Assembly: GCA_027575765.1 (NCBI GenBank) | Contig: JANBPT010000025.1 | Span: forward strand, 45,670-109,669 | Length of the DNA stretch: 64,000 bases | From: Tieghemiomyces parasiticus | Taxonomy: Eukaryota; Kickxellomycota; Dimargaritomycetes; Dimargaritales; Dimargaritaceae | Direction of reading: 5' to 3' | Shown here: piece after piece, positions 31,801-41,976 of the stretch | Layout of the letters: each line of letters begins with the position of its first letter | Position numbering within the stretch: the stretch's first letter is position 1 | Translations under genes and position numbers: made by a program | The notes under the pieces: model-generated | Told to the model about the DNA's origin: nothing | Database searches by the model: none | The model's input: the letters and a program-made list of their open reading frames with translations, nothing else

Positions 31801-32589
31801 GGTCCGGTCGGACGTTTCCGAATAGATACCCAGTAGGGTGTAGCGCTGTAGGGTCAGGACCCGGGCGTACTCGGGCGTGATGGTGCTGCGCAGAATCTCT
31901 GGGAGAGTGGCCAGCACGGTGGCGCACTTGCCGTCGTTTCCGGCGTAAAAATGGGTCAGCGCCAGAAGGGATCGGAACTGGGTGTTGAGTGCCTCGTCGC
32001 GCTTGGCCGCGGTCTTTACCTTGCCCAGGGCGGCCTGGACCTCGGCCAGGTCCGGCAGGTAGGTGGCCTGGAGGATGGGTTTGGGTGGGCAGTAAGTGGG
32101 CTGTAGGGCGTCGCGGGCGGTAGCCAGGCGAATGTATTCCTTGGCGTCGGCGTAGGGCGCCGCCACGGATGGGGAGGAGGTACTGAGCCGCGGGGTGGCC
32201 TCCAGGGAAAGGTCCGCGTCATCCCCACTGCCGCCCGGGGGTACCTCCAGAGATAACCTAGTCTGGGTGGCGAGGGCCAGGGAGTCTACGCTAGGGCGAA
32301 GGATGGCCTCGGCAGGGAGACAGGAGGACAGGACGCCGTGGCTGTGGCTGCGGTCTGGCAACACCCCGCCACTGCTGGGGCCCGTGCGGAAGACCTGGTA
32401 ATTGGACGTGTCCACCAGCTGATTTACCCGGTGTTGGCACAGCAGTAGAGTGTTGTACACCTCGCCGGCTTCGCGGTTGGGGCAGTGTTTGAGGTAGCGC
32501 CGTGCCAATTCGGGCAATTTATCCGTATCGCGGCGGCACAGGGCCTGGTCGACCTCGTGCTGGATGCTGATAAACTTGCTCGAGGTCAT
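28897..32589 (-). CDS. Ypp1/TTC7-type TPR protein of the plasma-membrane PI 4-kinase complex
   Basis: Single frame of 1230 residues from the ATG at 32589 (MTSSKFISIQHEVDQALCRR); the 49 codons upstream are open but look untranslated. The N-terminal helical repeats (ELARRYLKHCP, VYNTLLLCQHRVNQLV) and central TPR-like units (YRKAAELDPGNSEVLYHYAR, TKQALALRPDYLNAWNLLAL) are followed by a Ser/Arg-rich disordered insert (about residues 840-1010). C-terminal TPRs (ALADLWLLSAAAFRRLGRHKD, ARAYLRLGKAAIATGLLQE) end in ALELENAKPVLPFQ, the characteristic TTC7/Ypp1 end. The family, with Efr3, recruits PI4KIII-alpha/Stt4 to the plasma membrane. The final TGA overlaps a GTGAGT donor (28895..28900), so a tiny last exon is possible. 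Confidence 0.85.
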   Translation of the reverse strand: MTSSKFISIQHEVDQALCRRDTDKLPELARRYLKHCPNREAGEVYNTLLLCQHRVNQLVDTSNYQVFRTGPSSGGVLPDRSHSHGVLSSCLPAEAILRPSVDSLALATQTRLSLEVPPGGSGDDADLSLEATPRLSTSSPSVAAPYADAKEYIRLATARDALQPTYCPPKPILQATYLPDLAEVQAALGKVKTAAKRDEALNTQFRSLLALTHFYAGNDGKCATVLATLPEILRSTITPEYARVLTLQRYTLLGIYSETSDRTAAVTLYEKSLNFYRTIQNPAAVPELQWWYHEALYRCCLLRLSFPAKEPGIAICRAYTRQARHWPAGFQPHCRIVVLTQLVRTLSDAYRHGEYLPDHAADAATVAAPPPVHPAAAATKPAPPVVYYPTTFKLELMGLYHEYEDLLPSVYRFPQAHETHTPIIDMVDQAVADWQLMGAQSPAELRALVQLLYRMSRYTYNSLHVLRHLVNSLTAYGDYEEAELALHSYWGECKRYLEKRKVESESEGSDGPKSPSSWPVRALDVPERRSSLLHTSKDARSSIYSQRSATPPVVAGETETKARMIETLATGTYVLIRFLERYREAQDILEYALSLGAGTRADPVPPATRARLHQYLGCLYSETCLRAEDPERRAKYQDQALAAYRKAAELDPGNSEVLYHYARQHAVSRNTDEALLATKQALALRPDYLNAWNLLALLISSQKDYQRALQVCEVGCRESDWCDVDAEIQQAVLSHAGPGPVHVPALAALHPNLEDGEAYLALKITQCQVYELVHGPQSALQLHSILFALYGKIYGQEAGPNPTALVSMALTHGSGRIAGLSASPGHPSPALRAHASTGDVLSTPDLSLNRNSSRRHAQHRGARALISRSTRTVHLATAEGRHLARMARDKVRGKRRSSVSGPTTPTTANHAGKDIISPRFSSTVQDLPRINFQSTVSVNSVAHLNHGRHLSTSWLPGGGVNPGSSSTNVVPSGRPSSVGGALPSTSRGGSTTPKVAADPAAGTEGESEDGSPELYKVTLRKRRARQALADLWLLSAAAFRRLGRHKDARAAIVEAEGVYPEYPAVWCQHGLLMTACDPDEMAGATNQPPAASSPAVSPWLNELEDPTVAGLSTGNVPGASASQQPQQQQPPGNLIAAIRHFMTGLALGPLHTPTRVHLARAYLRLGKAAIATGLLQEITRGTGWDVAEAWTLLAQIMLQDDKVELANEYLVFALELENAKPVLPFQNLSW

Positions 32590-33730
32590 GGTCAAACGGG
32601 GGGGGCGAGTACGTCTGCCTGCGTCCCGCTTACTGACGTCGGAGGTGTGATGAGCAAAAGGGGAGCGTGTGCGTGGATATATATGAAGCGGACACGTCGA
32701 TGCAAGTGTGCGGGTACGGCCAAGATGGTAGGTCAATTGTGTTGTTGGGAGGTGGTAACGGAGGGGTCAAGTTGGAGGTGGGCGCTAGTCAGCGCATGAG
32801 TTGCAAAAAAATTCAAACTGGTGACCGAAGCAGGGTGGGGATGGACGTTGTATGTTGGCCACAAGTTAACTGGCTGGGGCCAATCAGTAACCACAGCCCG
32901 TGGTCTGGACGGGTTCGGGTTACGGATATAGGGGTGGTACGAAGGGTTAAGGGGGGGGAACTTGCAGGGTGGAGAAAGAGTGAACCCGGCGAATAGGTGG
33001 TGACCAAGTGCTGGAGGGTAAAGCACTTCCCCACTGTCTTTCTTCAGGAAAAATTTGTGCGTCTCACCCGACCCATGCGCTTGTCCTGAAAGGTACAATC
33101 GGCGTGGGACGCGGTTGGGCTGGGTTGGGTCGGCCTGAATTCGGTTGGGTAACCAGCCGTGAGTGAGTGGGGGAGTCGCAACAAGCTATGGGTGGTGTAT
33201 TGAGTGGGAGGGAGGGGGCAGCTTAGTTGCCGAGATGGCCCAACAGTCCTGGCTTGCGAGGCTGGGCATTGCCAAGGCCCTGGCAGCTTGGCGGGCTGAC
33301 GATACGAGGCCCGCGGGGAGCGAAGGTCCAACGGTCTGGACCGGCGTTTATGGCTCCCGCTGAGCCAAAGTAAGGAGAGACGTGGCACTATCCTACACTG
33401 ACGAGATATACGCACCACGCGCACACCGGGGTGGCTTCCAGCCACTGCTGTGGCCTGCTTTCATGAGGGTGGCGCCGAGGTATTCATTACCTGGTTGCAC
33501 CGGCCGATGTGGGCTTGGAATCGTTCTATTCTTGGCTATTGCAACCTCTTCTCCCACTAGTCTATCTGTGATACGTCCGGAATATTATCATGCAGCGATA
33601 TAGGCAGAGGGTGCGAGGGCGGATAGTTTAATATATCGTACAAAAACTGAATATGACACGACTAAGCCGTGGAAGCGCCAGGGCAAGGCGGCGCCTCGGG
33701 TTGGCGATTACGGGCGATTCACACACGCCC
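32590..33730. other. Intergenic, 1.1 kb
   Basis: Promoter side of Ypp1/TTC7 (minus) and the 3' flank of the BTB-like gene (minus). No coding sequence or RNA gene recognised. Confidence 0.4.
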
Positions 33731-35200
33731 CTACTTGCGGTTCATAAAGGCCGGGCCACGCATGGTTTGGCCAGGCAGCACGTCCTCCGACGACGACGAG
33801 GCATTTGAAGGCTGTGACGACCGCACAAAGTTAGCCGCCGTGTGCCTTGGAGCCTGTCGGCTCTTCTCGTACTCCTGACGCGCGGTATGCTCCTGGGCGG
33901 CGAGGTCATGATAGAACGGGAATAGCTCGCAGTAGCGCGCGAGCTGCCGGGCGCCTAGGTCGCGGGCCCGGCGACCAAATTCGTCGGCGTTGTCCACCGT
34001 GACCTGACCGCGGAGTCCTTGCTCGCAGGCTTCGGTTAGACCAGTCACAGCATATCGGCGAGCAAGGTCGAGCAGGGCCCAGGTCTCAGCCGGCTCGCTG
34101 GGCGGCTGGAAAGCACCTGGCTCAGATGCGACCTGATCGTACATGTAGGCCAACATGGACCGCACCGCGGTCGGGTTAGCATCTACCAGCTTCACTTCCG
34201 ATGGGCCCTTTCCTTCACTCGACTGCTGGTCTGCGATATGAGCGCTGTAATGACCCACCACGTCAGCGTGTACTGCAAAGGTTTCGGGTTGGGCGTCGGA
34301 GCCTTGCGGAGGTTGGGCTACCAGGGTTAAGTCGCTGCCGGATGTATCATTCAGGCTACGGCTGTCCAGATTGCCGGTGGGCGGGGGCACCACGGGCCGG
34401 GCCACGTCGGGACGCAGATCGGTGCAAATCTCCAGGCCCAGGTTCATGATCTCGGCCTCACCTTGGCACCCTGAATCCATTGGTTGACGGAACAGCTGGG
34501 TCTTCTGCCAGCTCACCCCATCCTGGTCGCTGCATTCCAGCCGGGCGCGCAGCACGAACCCGTACTCTTCGGTGGCGACCATCGGGGTCAGATCGATAAA
34601 CTTATCAGTGACCTGGCCTAGCTCGGTGGGGGTCGCGGCGTCGAGCCGCTGCCACTCCCCGCTACGTAGAGGCCTGGCGAACCACATCACCTGGGCGTTA
34701 GGGGAGAACCGGGCGGAAGCCAGGCGGGCCCGGACGCGGGTCGGATAGAACCCGCCGACGAAAAAGTTTAGCTTCCACTCGATCACCGCGGGCTCGATGG
34801 GATTCTGGCGGGGCTCCCGGGCCAGATATACCATCTCGTGGTCGTACTCGAGCTTACGATGGATACCTTGCTCGTAGTGCACGCCGTTACGCCAGCCCTG
34901 GGCCAGCGGAATCAAGCGGGCGTTCTCGTAGTAGGCGTCGTCACTTGGGTTGTACCCGACGGTGTGGGCGACGCGGCCCTGCGGACCGGCGGCCTGGGCG
35001 CAGGGTTCGACGTGCAGGGCCTGCTTGGCGCTGAGGTACCCAGCGGCAGGCTGGTCCCGGGCTCGGGCGTGGGCTGCCTGGGCCTCCGGGGTGTCGCGCG
35101 GATCCTGTTTACGGAGGAGCTCACGTTGCCCCTCAGTCAGCATTCCGCCGTGAGCGAGGGCCTCAGGCTTCGGGCGAATGTAAATGCGGGGCGGGGCCAT
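33731..35200 (-). CDS. BTB/POZ-like protein with N-terminal beta-rich domain
   Basis: Single frame, 489 residues. Residues 1-60 are Gln/Arg/Ala-rich. Residues about 105-265 look like a beta-sandwich (VIEWKLNFFVGGFYPTRVRA, QVMWFARPLRSGEWQRL, EYGFVLRARLEC), placed where MATH-type substrate-binding domains sit in MATH-BTB proteins. Residues about 300-440 resemble a BTB/POZ fold with a BACK-like extension: FAVHADVVGHYSAHIAD, NPTAVRSMLAYMYDQV, TWALLDLARRYAVTGLTEAC and VDNADEFGRRARDLGARQLA. The C-terminal 50 residues are disordered. By analogy it could be a CUL3 substrate adaptor. The BTB core is divergent (no clean LRVGD strand), so the family call is moderate and the MATH comparison is only positional. 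Confidence 0.65.
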   Translation of the reverse strand: MAPPRIYIRPKPEALAHGGMLTEGQRELLRKQDPRDTPEAQAAHARARDQPAAGYLSAKQALHVEPCAQAAGPQGRVAHTVGYNPSDDAYYENARLIPLAQGWRNGVHYEQGIHRKLEYDHEMVYLAREPRQNPIEPAVIEWKLNFFVGGFYPTRVRARLASARFSPNAQVMWFARPLRSGEWQRLDAATPTELGQVTDKFIDLTPMVATEEYGFVLRARLECSDQDGVSWQKTQLFRQPMDSGCQGEAEIMNLGLEICTDLRPDVARPVVPPPTGNLDSRSLNDTSGSDLTLVAQPPQGSDAQPETFAVHADVVGHYSAHIADQQSSEGKGPSEVKLVDANPTAVRSMLAYMYDQVASEPGAFQPPSEPAETWALLDLARRYAVTGLTEACEQGLRGQVTVDNADEFGRRARDLGARQLARYCELFPFYHDLAAQEHTARQEYEKSRQAPRHTAANFVRSSQPSNASSSSEDVLPGQTMRGPAFMNRK

Positions 35201-36361
35201 GCTGTACAGCGGTACTGGGTGGAAAGACGGGGTGGTGTTACGGCGATGGCAAAAGGACTACGGATAGAATGAGGGTAGGGCAGTAAGCAATAGCTGGCGG
35301 TGAGAGTAAAACAGCGAGGTGTGGGCGGGGAAGGCCAGCAGGATACAGTAGGGCTTATATTCAGCGGGCTCGTCTAGGTGAAACCCTTGCATCGAGGGAA
35401 GACTGCCAAGCCCTGCGCCCGGCGGGGGGGGTGCTTCGGTTCCCGGTTAACGACGTCACGCAATGCATATATCCCCAGGTTGGGCGTGGGCACGGTTTCC
35501 GCTCAAGGCCCGCTAGTTGATAGCCATACCACAATTTTGGCCAACAATGAGGCCCGCTGCAACCTTTAGCTGGCCAGGGGCGACCACAAACCCACCGCCG
35601 CCAAGGCCGATTATGACGCACCGACACGGTTACCCCGGCTCGAATGAACAACCCAATGTGCCACGTTAAGCAGACTGAGTAGCAAGCAAAGCCTCATGAT
35701 ATTGTTCTCCAAGAAACCATGGCTGCCGAAACTCACCCATTTTACCTGGGCCGTTCCCTATTATAACTTGGGCTGGATCCTGCCATGGTTGGCCTGTCCA
35801 GACACATCAGCTGGTAGTTAGGGCCCGGGGTAGACTATGGTCACGATAAAGCTGGTGGAGGCGGGGTGATTTGGCCGCGCGCCCAGCTGAGCCAAGTCGG
35901 CCTCAACCATACCTGGCTGCACTGGGTACGGGCACTTCGGACTGGCCAGCATTTTCCGATTCCGTGACAATCCAACCACCAAGGGAGTCTTGAGGAAGCC
36001 CGGCGAGTTCGCGGAGGACCGGAACAAGACGGGAGAAAATATCAAGCAGATCCCGTTAAGATGGATAGTCCTTCCCTGCGGCAACTCACTTGCTTGGCAC
36101 ACATCCATCGAGTTTGCACTCTGCGTCCTTCGACTTGCGATCTCACCAGTCCGTTGCACACCCCCTCCCTCCTGGATCGCACCCCATCACTGGCATTCGC
36201 TATTATCTTCGTTTTTTTTGTTTCGAATCCCCTTAACGCGATCTCCTCCCACCACTCGGATTCCTCCACTTCTCAATCCATTCACACTATACTACTTCTC
36301 CCATTGCAGATCTCCCACCCTCGCCAACTACGGCCTCACCTGCCCACTTCGATCGACCATC
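35201..36361. other. Divergent promoter region, BTB gene / RBG1
   Basis: A 1.2-kb spacer between two divergently transcribed genes. A pyrimidine-rich tract fills about 36140..36360 just before the RBG1 start, typical of a fungal 5' UTR/promoter. It stays open in the RBG1 frame from 35990, but the protein there bears no resemblance to the family. Confidence 0.45.
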
Positions 36362-37465
36362 ATGAGTACCGTCGAGAAGATCCGTGAGATCGAGGCCGAG
36401 ATGGCCCGGACGCAAAAGAACAAGGCCACGTCCTACCACTTGGGAACGCTTAAGGCCAAGCTGGCCAAGCTAAAACGCGAGCTACTCACGCCCAAGAGCT
36501 CGGGCGGCGGCGCCGAAGGCGCGGGGTTCGATGTGGCCAAGACGGGCGTGGCCCGGGTGGGGTTCCTCGGGTTCCCGTCGGTGGGCAAGTCGACGCTCAT
36601 GTCCAAGCTTACAGGTACGCACTCGGAGGTGGGTGACTACGAGTTCACAACCCTGACCACTGTCCCCGGCGTGGTCAAGTACAAGGGAGCCAAGATCCAG
36701 TTGCTCGACCTGCCCGGGATCATCGAGGGTGCCAAAGATGGTAAGGGGCGAGGTCGGCAGGTCATCGCCGTGGCCCGGACCTGCTCACTCATCTTTCTGG
36801 TCCTGGACGTGCTCAAGCCGCTTACCCATAAGCACCTGATTGAGCACGAGCTGGAAGGGTTCGGCATTCGTCTGAACCGCGAGCCGCCCAATATTTATTT
36901 TAAGCGGAAGGAGAAAGGCGGGATCAACATGACCAACACAGTCCCGCTCAGCCACCTAGACCTCGACCAGGTCAAGGCCGTCCTGTCCGAGTACAAAATC
37001 CACAACGCCGACCTCAACTTCAAGTGTGACGCCACCGTCGACGACCTCATCGACGTGGTGGAAGGCAACCGCGTGTACATGCCGGCCATTTACGTGCTTA
37101 ACAAGATTGATCAGATCTCCATCGAGGAGCTCGACCTCGTGTACAAGATCCCGCACGCCGTGCCCATCTCAGCCCACCACGAGTGGAACTTTGACGAGCT
37201 GCTCGAGAAGATGTGGGAATACCTCGATCTGTGCCGTATCTATACCAAGCCGAAAGGACTGATGCCCGACTACAACGAGCCCGTCGTGGTTAAACGCGAG
37301 CACTGCTCCGTCGAAGATTTCTGTAACACTATCCACAAGGCCATCCTTAAGCAGTTCAGCTACGCCCTCGTGTGGGGGTCCTCCGTCAAGCACAATCCGC
37401 AGAAGGTCGGGCGGGACCACGTGCTCAAGGATGAGGATGTCGTCCAGATCGTCAAGAAGTCTTGA
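36362..37465 (+). CDS. RBG1: Developmentally regulated GTP-binding protein DRG1 / Rbg1
   Basis: Intron-free, 367 residues from [20 protein letters not shown], the canonical start. An N-terminal helical hairpin (residues 1-45) leads into the GTPase: G1 GFPSVGKST (70-78), G2 [11 protein letters not shown] (93-103), G3 DLPGI (116-120), G4 NKID near 248. The inserted S5D2L-type segment ([19 protein letters not shown]) is intact, and the C-terminal TGS domain follows ([20 protein letters not shown], ending [18 protein letters not shown]). Rbg1 associates with Tma46/DFRP1 on ribosomes and helps stalled or slow translation. Length and motifs are those of a functional orthologue; the upstream start at 35990 is rejected. 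Confidence 0.97.
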   Translation: MSTVEKIREIEAEMARTQKNKATSYHLGTLKAKLAKLKRELLTPKSSGGGAEGAGFDVAKTGVARVGFLGFPSVGKSTLMSKLTGTHSEVGDYEFTTLTTVPGVVKYKGAKIQLLDLPGIIEGAKDGKGRGRQVIAVARTCSLIFLVLDVLKPLTHKHLIEHELEGFGIRLNREPPNIYFKRKEKGGINMTNTVPLSHLDLDQVKAVLSEYKIHNADLNFKCDATVDDLIDVVEGNRVYMPAIYVLNKIDQISIEELDLVYKIPHAVPISAHHEWNFDELLEKMWEYLDLCRIYTKPKGLMPDYNEPVVVKREHCSVEDFCNTIHKAILKQFSYALVWGSSVKHNPQKVGRDHVLKDEDVVQIVKKS

Positions 37466-37761
37466 GAGGTTAACCGGGTGGCCTTGTCCACCGTGTCTGA
37501 CCTCCCGTTGTTGATGTTACCCCTCTTGACTTTTTCACCGGGTCTATTTTTTCATTAAATTGCAACACACACCCACCTAACCATACAGGGTGGATATTTC
37601 TTCCGACTCCTCCTCCCTCTATGACCCTCGCCCAGCTACCTCCCAATGCCAAAAAAGGCACTGAAATGTGCAGACTGAAGCCAATTTTTGTAGTGTCACT
37701 CTCAGTATACACCTAGCGTTCAATTTTATATATGTATGTATTGGCACCCGACAAAACGAAG

Positions 37762-37896
37762 CTAGGAGGCCTCTGGTGCGTCGGTCGTCTTGGCGTCGGC
37801 TTTAGCGTTGGCCAGGATGGCGTACATAAAGATCATGGAGACCACCACGATGCTGGCGATGTTGATGGCGCCCATGAGCTGAACATCGGTAATCAT
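37762..37896 (-). CDS. OST4: Ost4, mini-subunit of oligosaccharyltransferase
   Basis: A 44-codon minus-strand gene. The product begins MITDVQLMGAINIASIVVVS and continues with a hydrophobic stretch (MIFMYAILANA) and a hydrophilic tail ending DAPEAS. The MITDVQL start is the one seen in human OST4 (yeast has MISDEQL). The single membrane span (about residues 9-31) and total size match the family, which runs from 36 to about 60 residues. Ost4 sits in the ER membrane and ties Stt3 to Ost3/6 for N-glycosylation. No intron. The start codon at 37896 lies in GCCGCCATGA. It faces RBG1 tail to tail (297 bp) and is divergent from YIP1 (744 bp). Confidence 0.92.
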   Translation of the reverse strand: MITDVQLMGAINIASIVVVSMIFMYAILANAKADAKTTDAPEAS

Positions 37897-38640
37897 GGCG
37901 GCGGGGTTAGTAGCGGGTGGCCGGAGAGAGATGAGGCGAGCGAGGTAAGCGTGGCCGTGGAGGGTGTAAGGCCAGACGAAAGCACTTGGAGATGGGAGAC
38001 AAAGCTAAGGTAATTTCGGCCGACGAAAACGCGAGTGGACCAGATAACGGTACGCTTTAGCATTGAGGGGCTGTGCTTAAATTCTGTGTCTATGGACCAG
38101 TCATGGAGATGAAAGGGTTATGCTGGGTCGGGTCAAGCTAGCGATGCTCGCCAGTAGGGGTGCCTGTGCCCTATAAGGGGGCGAGAGCGAATAGCGACTT
38201 GACAGGTTACCGACCCCCCCTCCACTACCACCATTCTTACGCGACACAGGGAGTTCAAGGTCGGCCCGACCACTGTCCTCATCCTTCGTACCTGACCCCA
38301 TCCCGCTGGCCTCGGTCTGGCAACGCATTCTTGGTTCTTTAGACACACTTTGGCTTTCCACCCCAACCGACCCAAACGTACATCCTCCACAGGCATTGCT
38401 GTGTCCTTACATTTTAGACTTTTACATTAGGTCCATTTCTCCACTAGCACCCGGTCTGTTCCCGCATTTCTACCATTGCAATCCCCGCCCGCCCTTGCAG
38501 CTCCGCCCCTCGACGCCGACCGTTCCGCCCCGCGGCATATCAGTATACACCCGCGCGCTAGTGTACCTCACTTTCGAACCCCTCTTTTTCCTTGCATATA
38601 GTCACCCTTCACACACCTACATATATCCATCCAGGCCACC

Positions 38641-39669
38641 ATGTCATACGGCCAAGGCCCCGCGCATTCGGTTCTCTTCGATTCCTCCGGCGACGGCCAC
38701 GCTGATCTGGGCTACGATGCCACCGGCAGCCTGCCCTCTGCCACGGCGGAAGCCAACGCTGCGGGCGGCAATACCGCGCATGCCGGGACCCACTACGACT
38801 ACGGGGTGCAAGGCAGCTATGCTGGGGGCTACTACGACCAGCAGCAGTACCAGCAGGATGCCAGCAGCTACGTCGCGGGGGACCCCGCCTATGCAGCCTC
38901 CCAGGCCGGCGCCGGGGGTCTCCAGTTTTACCCATCGCAGTACGATACGCCCGGCGACGGTAGCGGGTATGCCTCGGGCTACCCAGGGGCCTCTACCGGG
39001 TCGTCATACGGTGCGGCCGATCATCAGCAACAGCACGGGGGCGGCTACTACGGCACACCCGCCGGGGGCCCGGCAACCGACCAGGGGGGGCCCGGTTTCG
39101 AGCCGTTCCCTGTCCCGGTATCCATCCTGGCGGCCTTCGGATCCGGTGGACTACCGGGCGAACCACCGCTCCTGGAGGAGCTAGGCGTCAACTTCGGCCA
39201 CATTGTGACCAAGAGTCTGACGGTGCTCAACCCTGCACGGACCATCCCGAAGGACCTGATGGATGACGCGGACATGTCCGGTCCGCTGGTGTTTTGTCTC
39301 CTCTTTGGCACGTTCTTACTCTTCTCGGGTAAGGTACACTTCGGTTACATTTACGGGGTCGGCCTGCTAGGCTGTGTATCGGTGTACTTTTTACTCAACC
39401 TCATGAGCGAGTCCGGCGTCGATGGATACCGGACCACCAGCGTGCTGGGGTACAGCCTCCTCCCCATGGTCCTACTGAGCGGTGTCAGCTTGCTACTCAA
39501 ATTGAGCTCCAATATTGGCTACATCCTTTCCTGCCTAGCCGTCCTCTGGTGTACCTACGCTGCGTCAACCATGTTTGTCACTGTACTGTCGATGAGTAAC
39601 CAGCGTCTGCTGGTGGCGTACCCCGTCGGTCTCTTTTACACCTGCTTTGCCCTCATGACAGTGTTTTAA
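38641..39669 (+). CDS. YIP1: Yip1-family Golgi/ER-vesicle membrane protein (Yip1/YIPF5)
   Basis: Single frame, 342 residues, starting MSYGQGPAHSVLF. Residues 1-155 are Gly/Tyr/Gln-rich and cytosolic; this region is longer than in yeast. The conserved motif PPLLEELGVNFGHIVTKSL (about 178-196) is the Yip1-clade signature, followed by NPARTIPKDLMDDADMSGPL. Five membrane segments then follow (VFCLLFGTFLLFSG, IYGVGLLGCVSVYFLLNLM, SVLGYSLLPMVLLSGVSLLL, IGYILSCLAVLWCTYAAS, LLVAYPVGLFYTCFALMTVF). Yip1 binds Ypt1/Rab GTPases and Yif1 and acts in COPII vesicle biogenesis. The ORF upstream on plus from 38396 is a shadow in another frame. Confidence 0.94.
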   Translation: MSYGQGPAHSVLFDSSGDGHADLGYDATGSLPSATAEANAAGGNTAHAGTHYDYGVQGSYAGGYYDQQQYQQDASSYVAGDPAYAASQAGAGGLQFYPSQYDTPGDGSGYASGYPGASTGSSYGAADHQQQHGGGYYGTPAGGPATDQGGPGFEPFPVPVSILAAFGSGGLPGEPPLLEELGVNFGHIVTKSLTVLNPARTIPKDLMDDADMSGPLVFCLLFGTFLLFSGKVHFGYIYGVGLLGCVSVYFLLNLMSESGVDGYRTTSVLGYSLLPMVLLSGVSLLLKLSSNIGYILSCLAVLWCTYAASTMFVTVLSMSNQRLLVAYPVGLFYTCFALMTVF

Positions 39670-41976
39670 TCACCTCCCTACGGGTGTAAGTTCGGCGTCT
39701 GCTACCACTATCTCGCCATCTCTATTTTTTTATTTCTATTGTTGGTGCCCGCCATGTGTATTAAAATATATCCCGCGCTGTCCATAATAGCCGTTCCGAT
39801 TTACCTGAACTCTACTACACAACCATGTGGACAAGTACCGGGCTGCTCGTGAACGAGCGAGTGTGGGAAGTAGCCATTCTCCCAAGGTTGAAGTTTAGGT
39901 TGATCCGATATTGTAGGAGAGTGGGGAGGGGGGAGGCACAATTGATGGGCGTCAGCAAAGTAGAGCTGTAACGGTGGGTGGTCGCTGGTAGCATTATGGA
40001 GTTTGGTTAAGTCTCCACTTGGTATGACTTGCCAGCTCAACATCCCATGTGCTCACTCGGCGCAAATGTGATATGCCATCCGGACCCATCCCCTTAGCCT
40101 CTCATAGACTGCTGGTCAGGCGGAGCGGTCGGTTTGCAAGCCGGAACTAATCGGCGTATTAAGAATAGCACTAGACCCCCCCCAACCATCCCTTTATCGT
40201 CGTCGGATTCTATAGAGACTCTGTCCCCACTTGTGACCGGGGATGCGGCGGCTTGGTGCCTCAATTAGTCTATTCTAGCCGACAGCGCCTACAAAGAGCA
40301 CATGGCGCTTCACGGCGGAACGCTCAGTCTGAAAGGTACATCTTCCGTTGGCACTACTCTATCTCTCTCTCTATTTCTCTCGCAGTCTCTGCGTTACAAC
40401 TTGGATGTTGCCACGGAGCCCCCCCCCATCTTTCTCTCATCTTCTGACTATTCCCTATCCGGCCAGCCTCTAATTCGTGGCCTGGGATGTGTGTCTGTGG
40501 ACTACGGCCTCTGCGGAGGGAAGGGTGACAGATGGTTGACATCAAATGCACCTGTCCATCCTCTCACCCATTGATTGATTAGGTTAATGTAATTTACCAG
40601 CTATGTTTACCCTACTACATCCCCTCTCCGCAGGATACCAGCTGTTCAATTAGTACTTCGACTATTTCAACTCTTTTGAACAATATATAATTAATACTGA
40701 TATGCCCCCATCCTGTTTCAAGCGTCAATCCCGTTACTTCAGCTCCCAAAAAACTGAATCCTACCGTCCTATCTTTCACAGCTCACTGCCCACCATCCGT
40801 CTGCCCTTAGGCATCACTTGATATATTGCCACTTCTCCCTCTCCACCAACCCAGTAACTATTTATATCTCAGCCTCAACCCATACCCGCCAGTACTCCAC
40901 TCCTGCTTCAGTCCTCATTAAACTGGTTCTCATTCTACTCCTCGCTCTGATACTCTCTGCCCAAGCCCCCTAGGGAAGTAACATATGATATTTTAAAAAA
41001 GCTCCTCCCCCCACTCGGTGCATCCTAACGTGCAGTGCCAAGCGGTCAGGTGCATTGTTTAGGCAATTAAGCTGGCGTAAGTCTTCGCCAATAATAGTAT
41101 ACTTATAAACACACGGGACAGGATAACACCAAACCTTCTAATCCCGAGCCGAAATTTCTATACATGAAGCCGACCAACGAGCACGTTGTCGAGACGATAA
41201 TTATTACAAATGCTTAAAATTTTAACGACTAGGCAGGCTAGGAAGTGCACTGATTCTGCGTTTCGCTTGAGAAGCCGTCATAACCACCCTGGATAGGAGA
41301 AACACGTCCCCTCAGCTCTTCGTTAGGTCGAGTGTACATATCTGTTTTCTTCTGTACTTCGCCCTGACTGATACGTATATCTCCTTATTGGTTGTTGGTT
41401 GCTATGCTTACTTCTATAGCTTACACAAACTTATGTAGCGTTCATTACATGTGCTCCCCAACCTTACAACCAGATATTAATGGACAAAGTACAGGGGTAT
41501 GCTTTAGGTTAATACATAGCAGTACAAGGGCCAGTGAAGGCCCCTTTGCTGTCTGCCGGGTAATGGTACCGGGCGCCGAGGCCGGGTGAGTAATTCCTTG
41601 TGGTGGGCCAAGTTTCTTTTTTTTTCCAGCGGCGTTACGGGAGTAGTACTACTTACGCGGCTTTTCACCAATCGAGTTGACCAAGTATACACGGATAGTT
41701 CATTAGATATACGGAGAGTGGGTAGAGAGGAAGTGGCATAGCAGCAGGAAATTGCAAGAAGAAGTGTGCTGCGGTAGAGTGACGAACAGAGTAATGAGAG
41801 ACCTCAAGAGCAGTTAGATTGCGAAGTATGCACGTCGTTACCTAATTCAATTTGAAAATTGATAACTGGGCATCGGCTTGGTTGCAACGAAAGAGGAGGA
41901 GGAGGAGGAGTGGGAGAAGTAGTTGAGCGAGTGGGCGGAACCCTTCCGCCGCCCTCTCCCCCTCATTAACTTTACA
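39670..41976. other. Intergenic between convergent YIP1 and FZO1, 2.3 kb
   Basis: No gene is recognised. Low-complexity CT runs lie near 40360..40385, and an AATATATAATTAATA stretch near 40681. The right end holds a (GGA)n purine repeat (41892..41910), just past the FZO1 stop. The length is unusual for two convergent 3' ends but nothing coding was found. Confidence 0.4.
41892..41910. repeat. (GGA)n purine microsatellite
   Basis: Six GAG/GGA units in a row, about 65 bp beyond the FZO1 stop codon. Confidence 0.8.

Noticed and set aside
35990..36361. Upstream in-frame extension of RBG1 (124 codons)
   Set aside because: The extension is pyrimidine-rich leader-like sequence with no similarity to DRG proteins; the canonical start [11 protein letters not shown] is at 36362.
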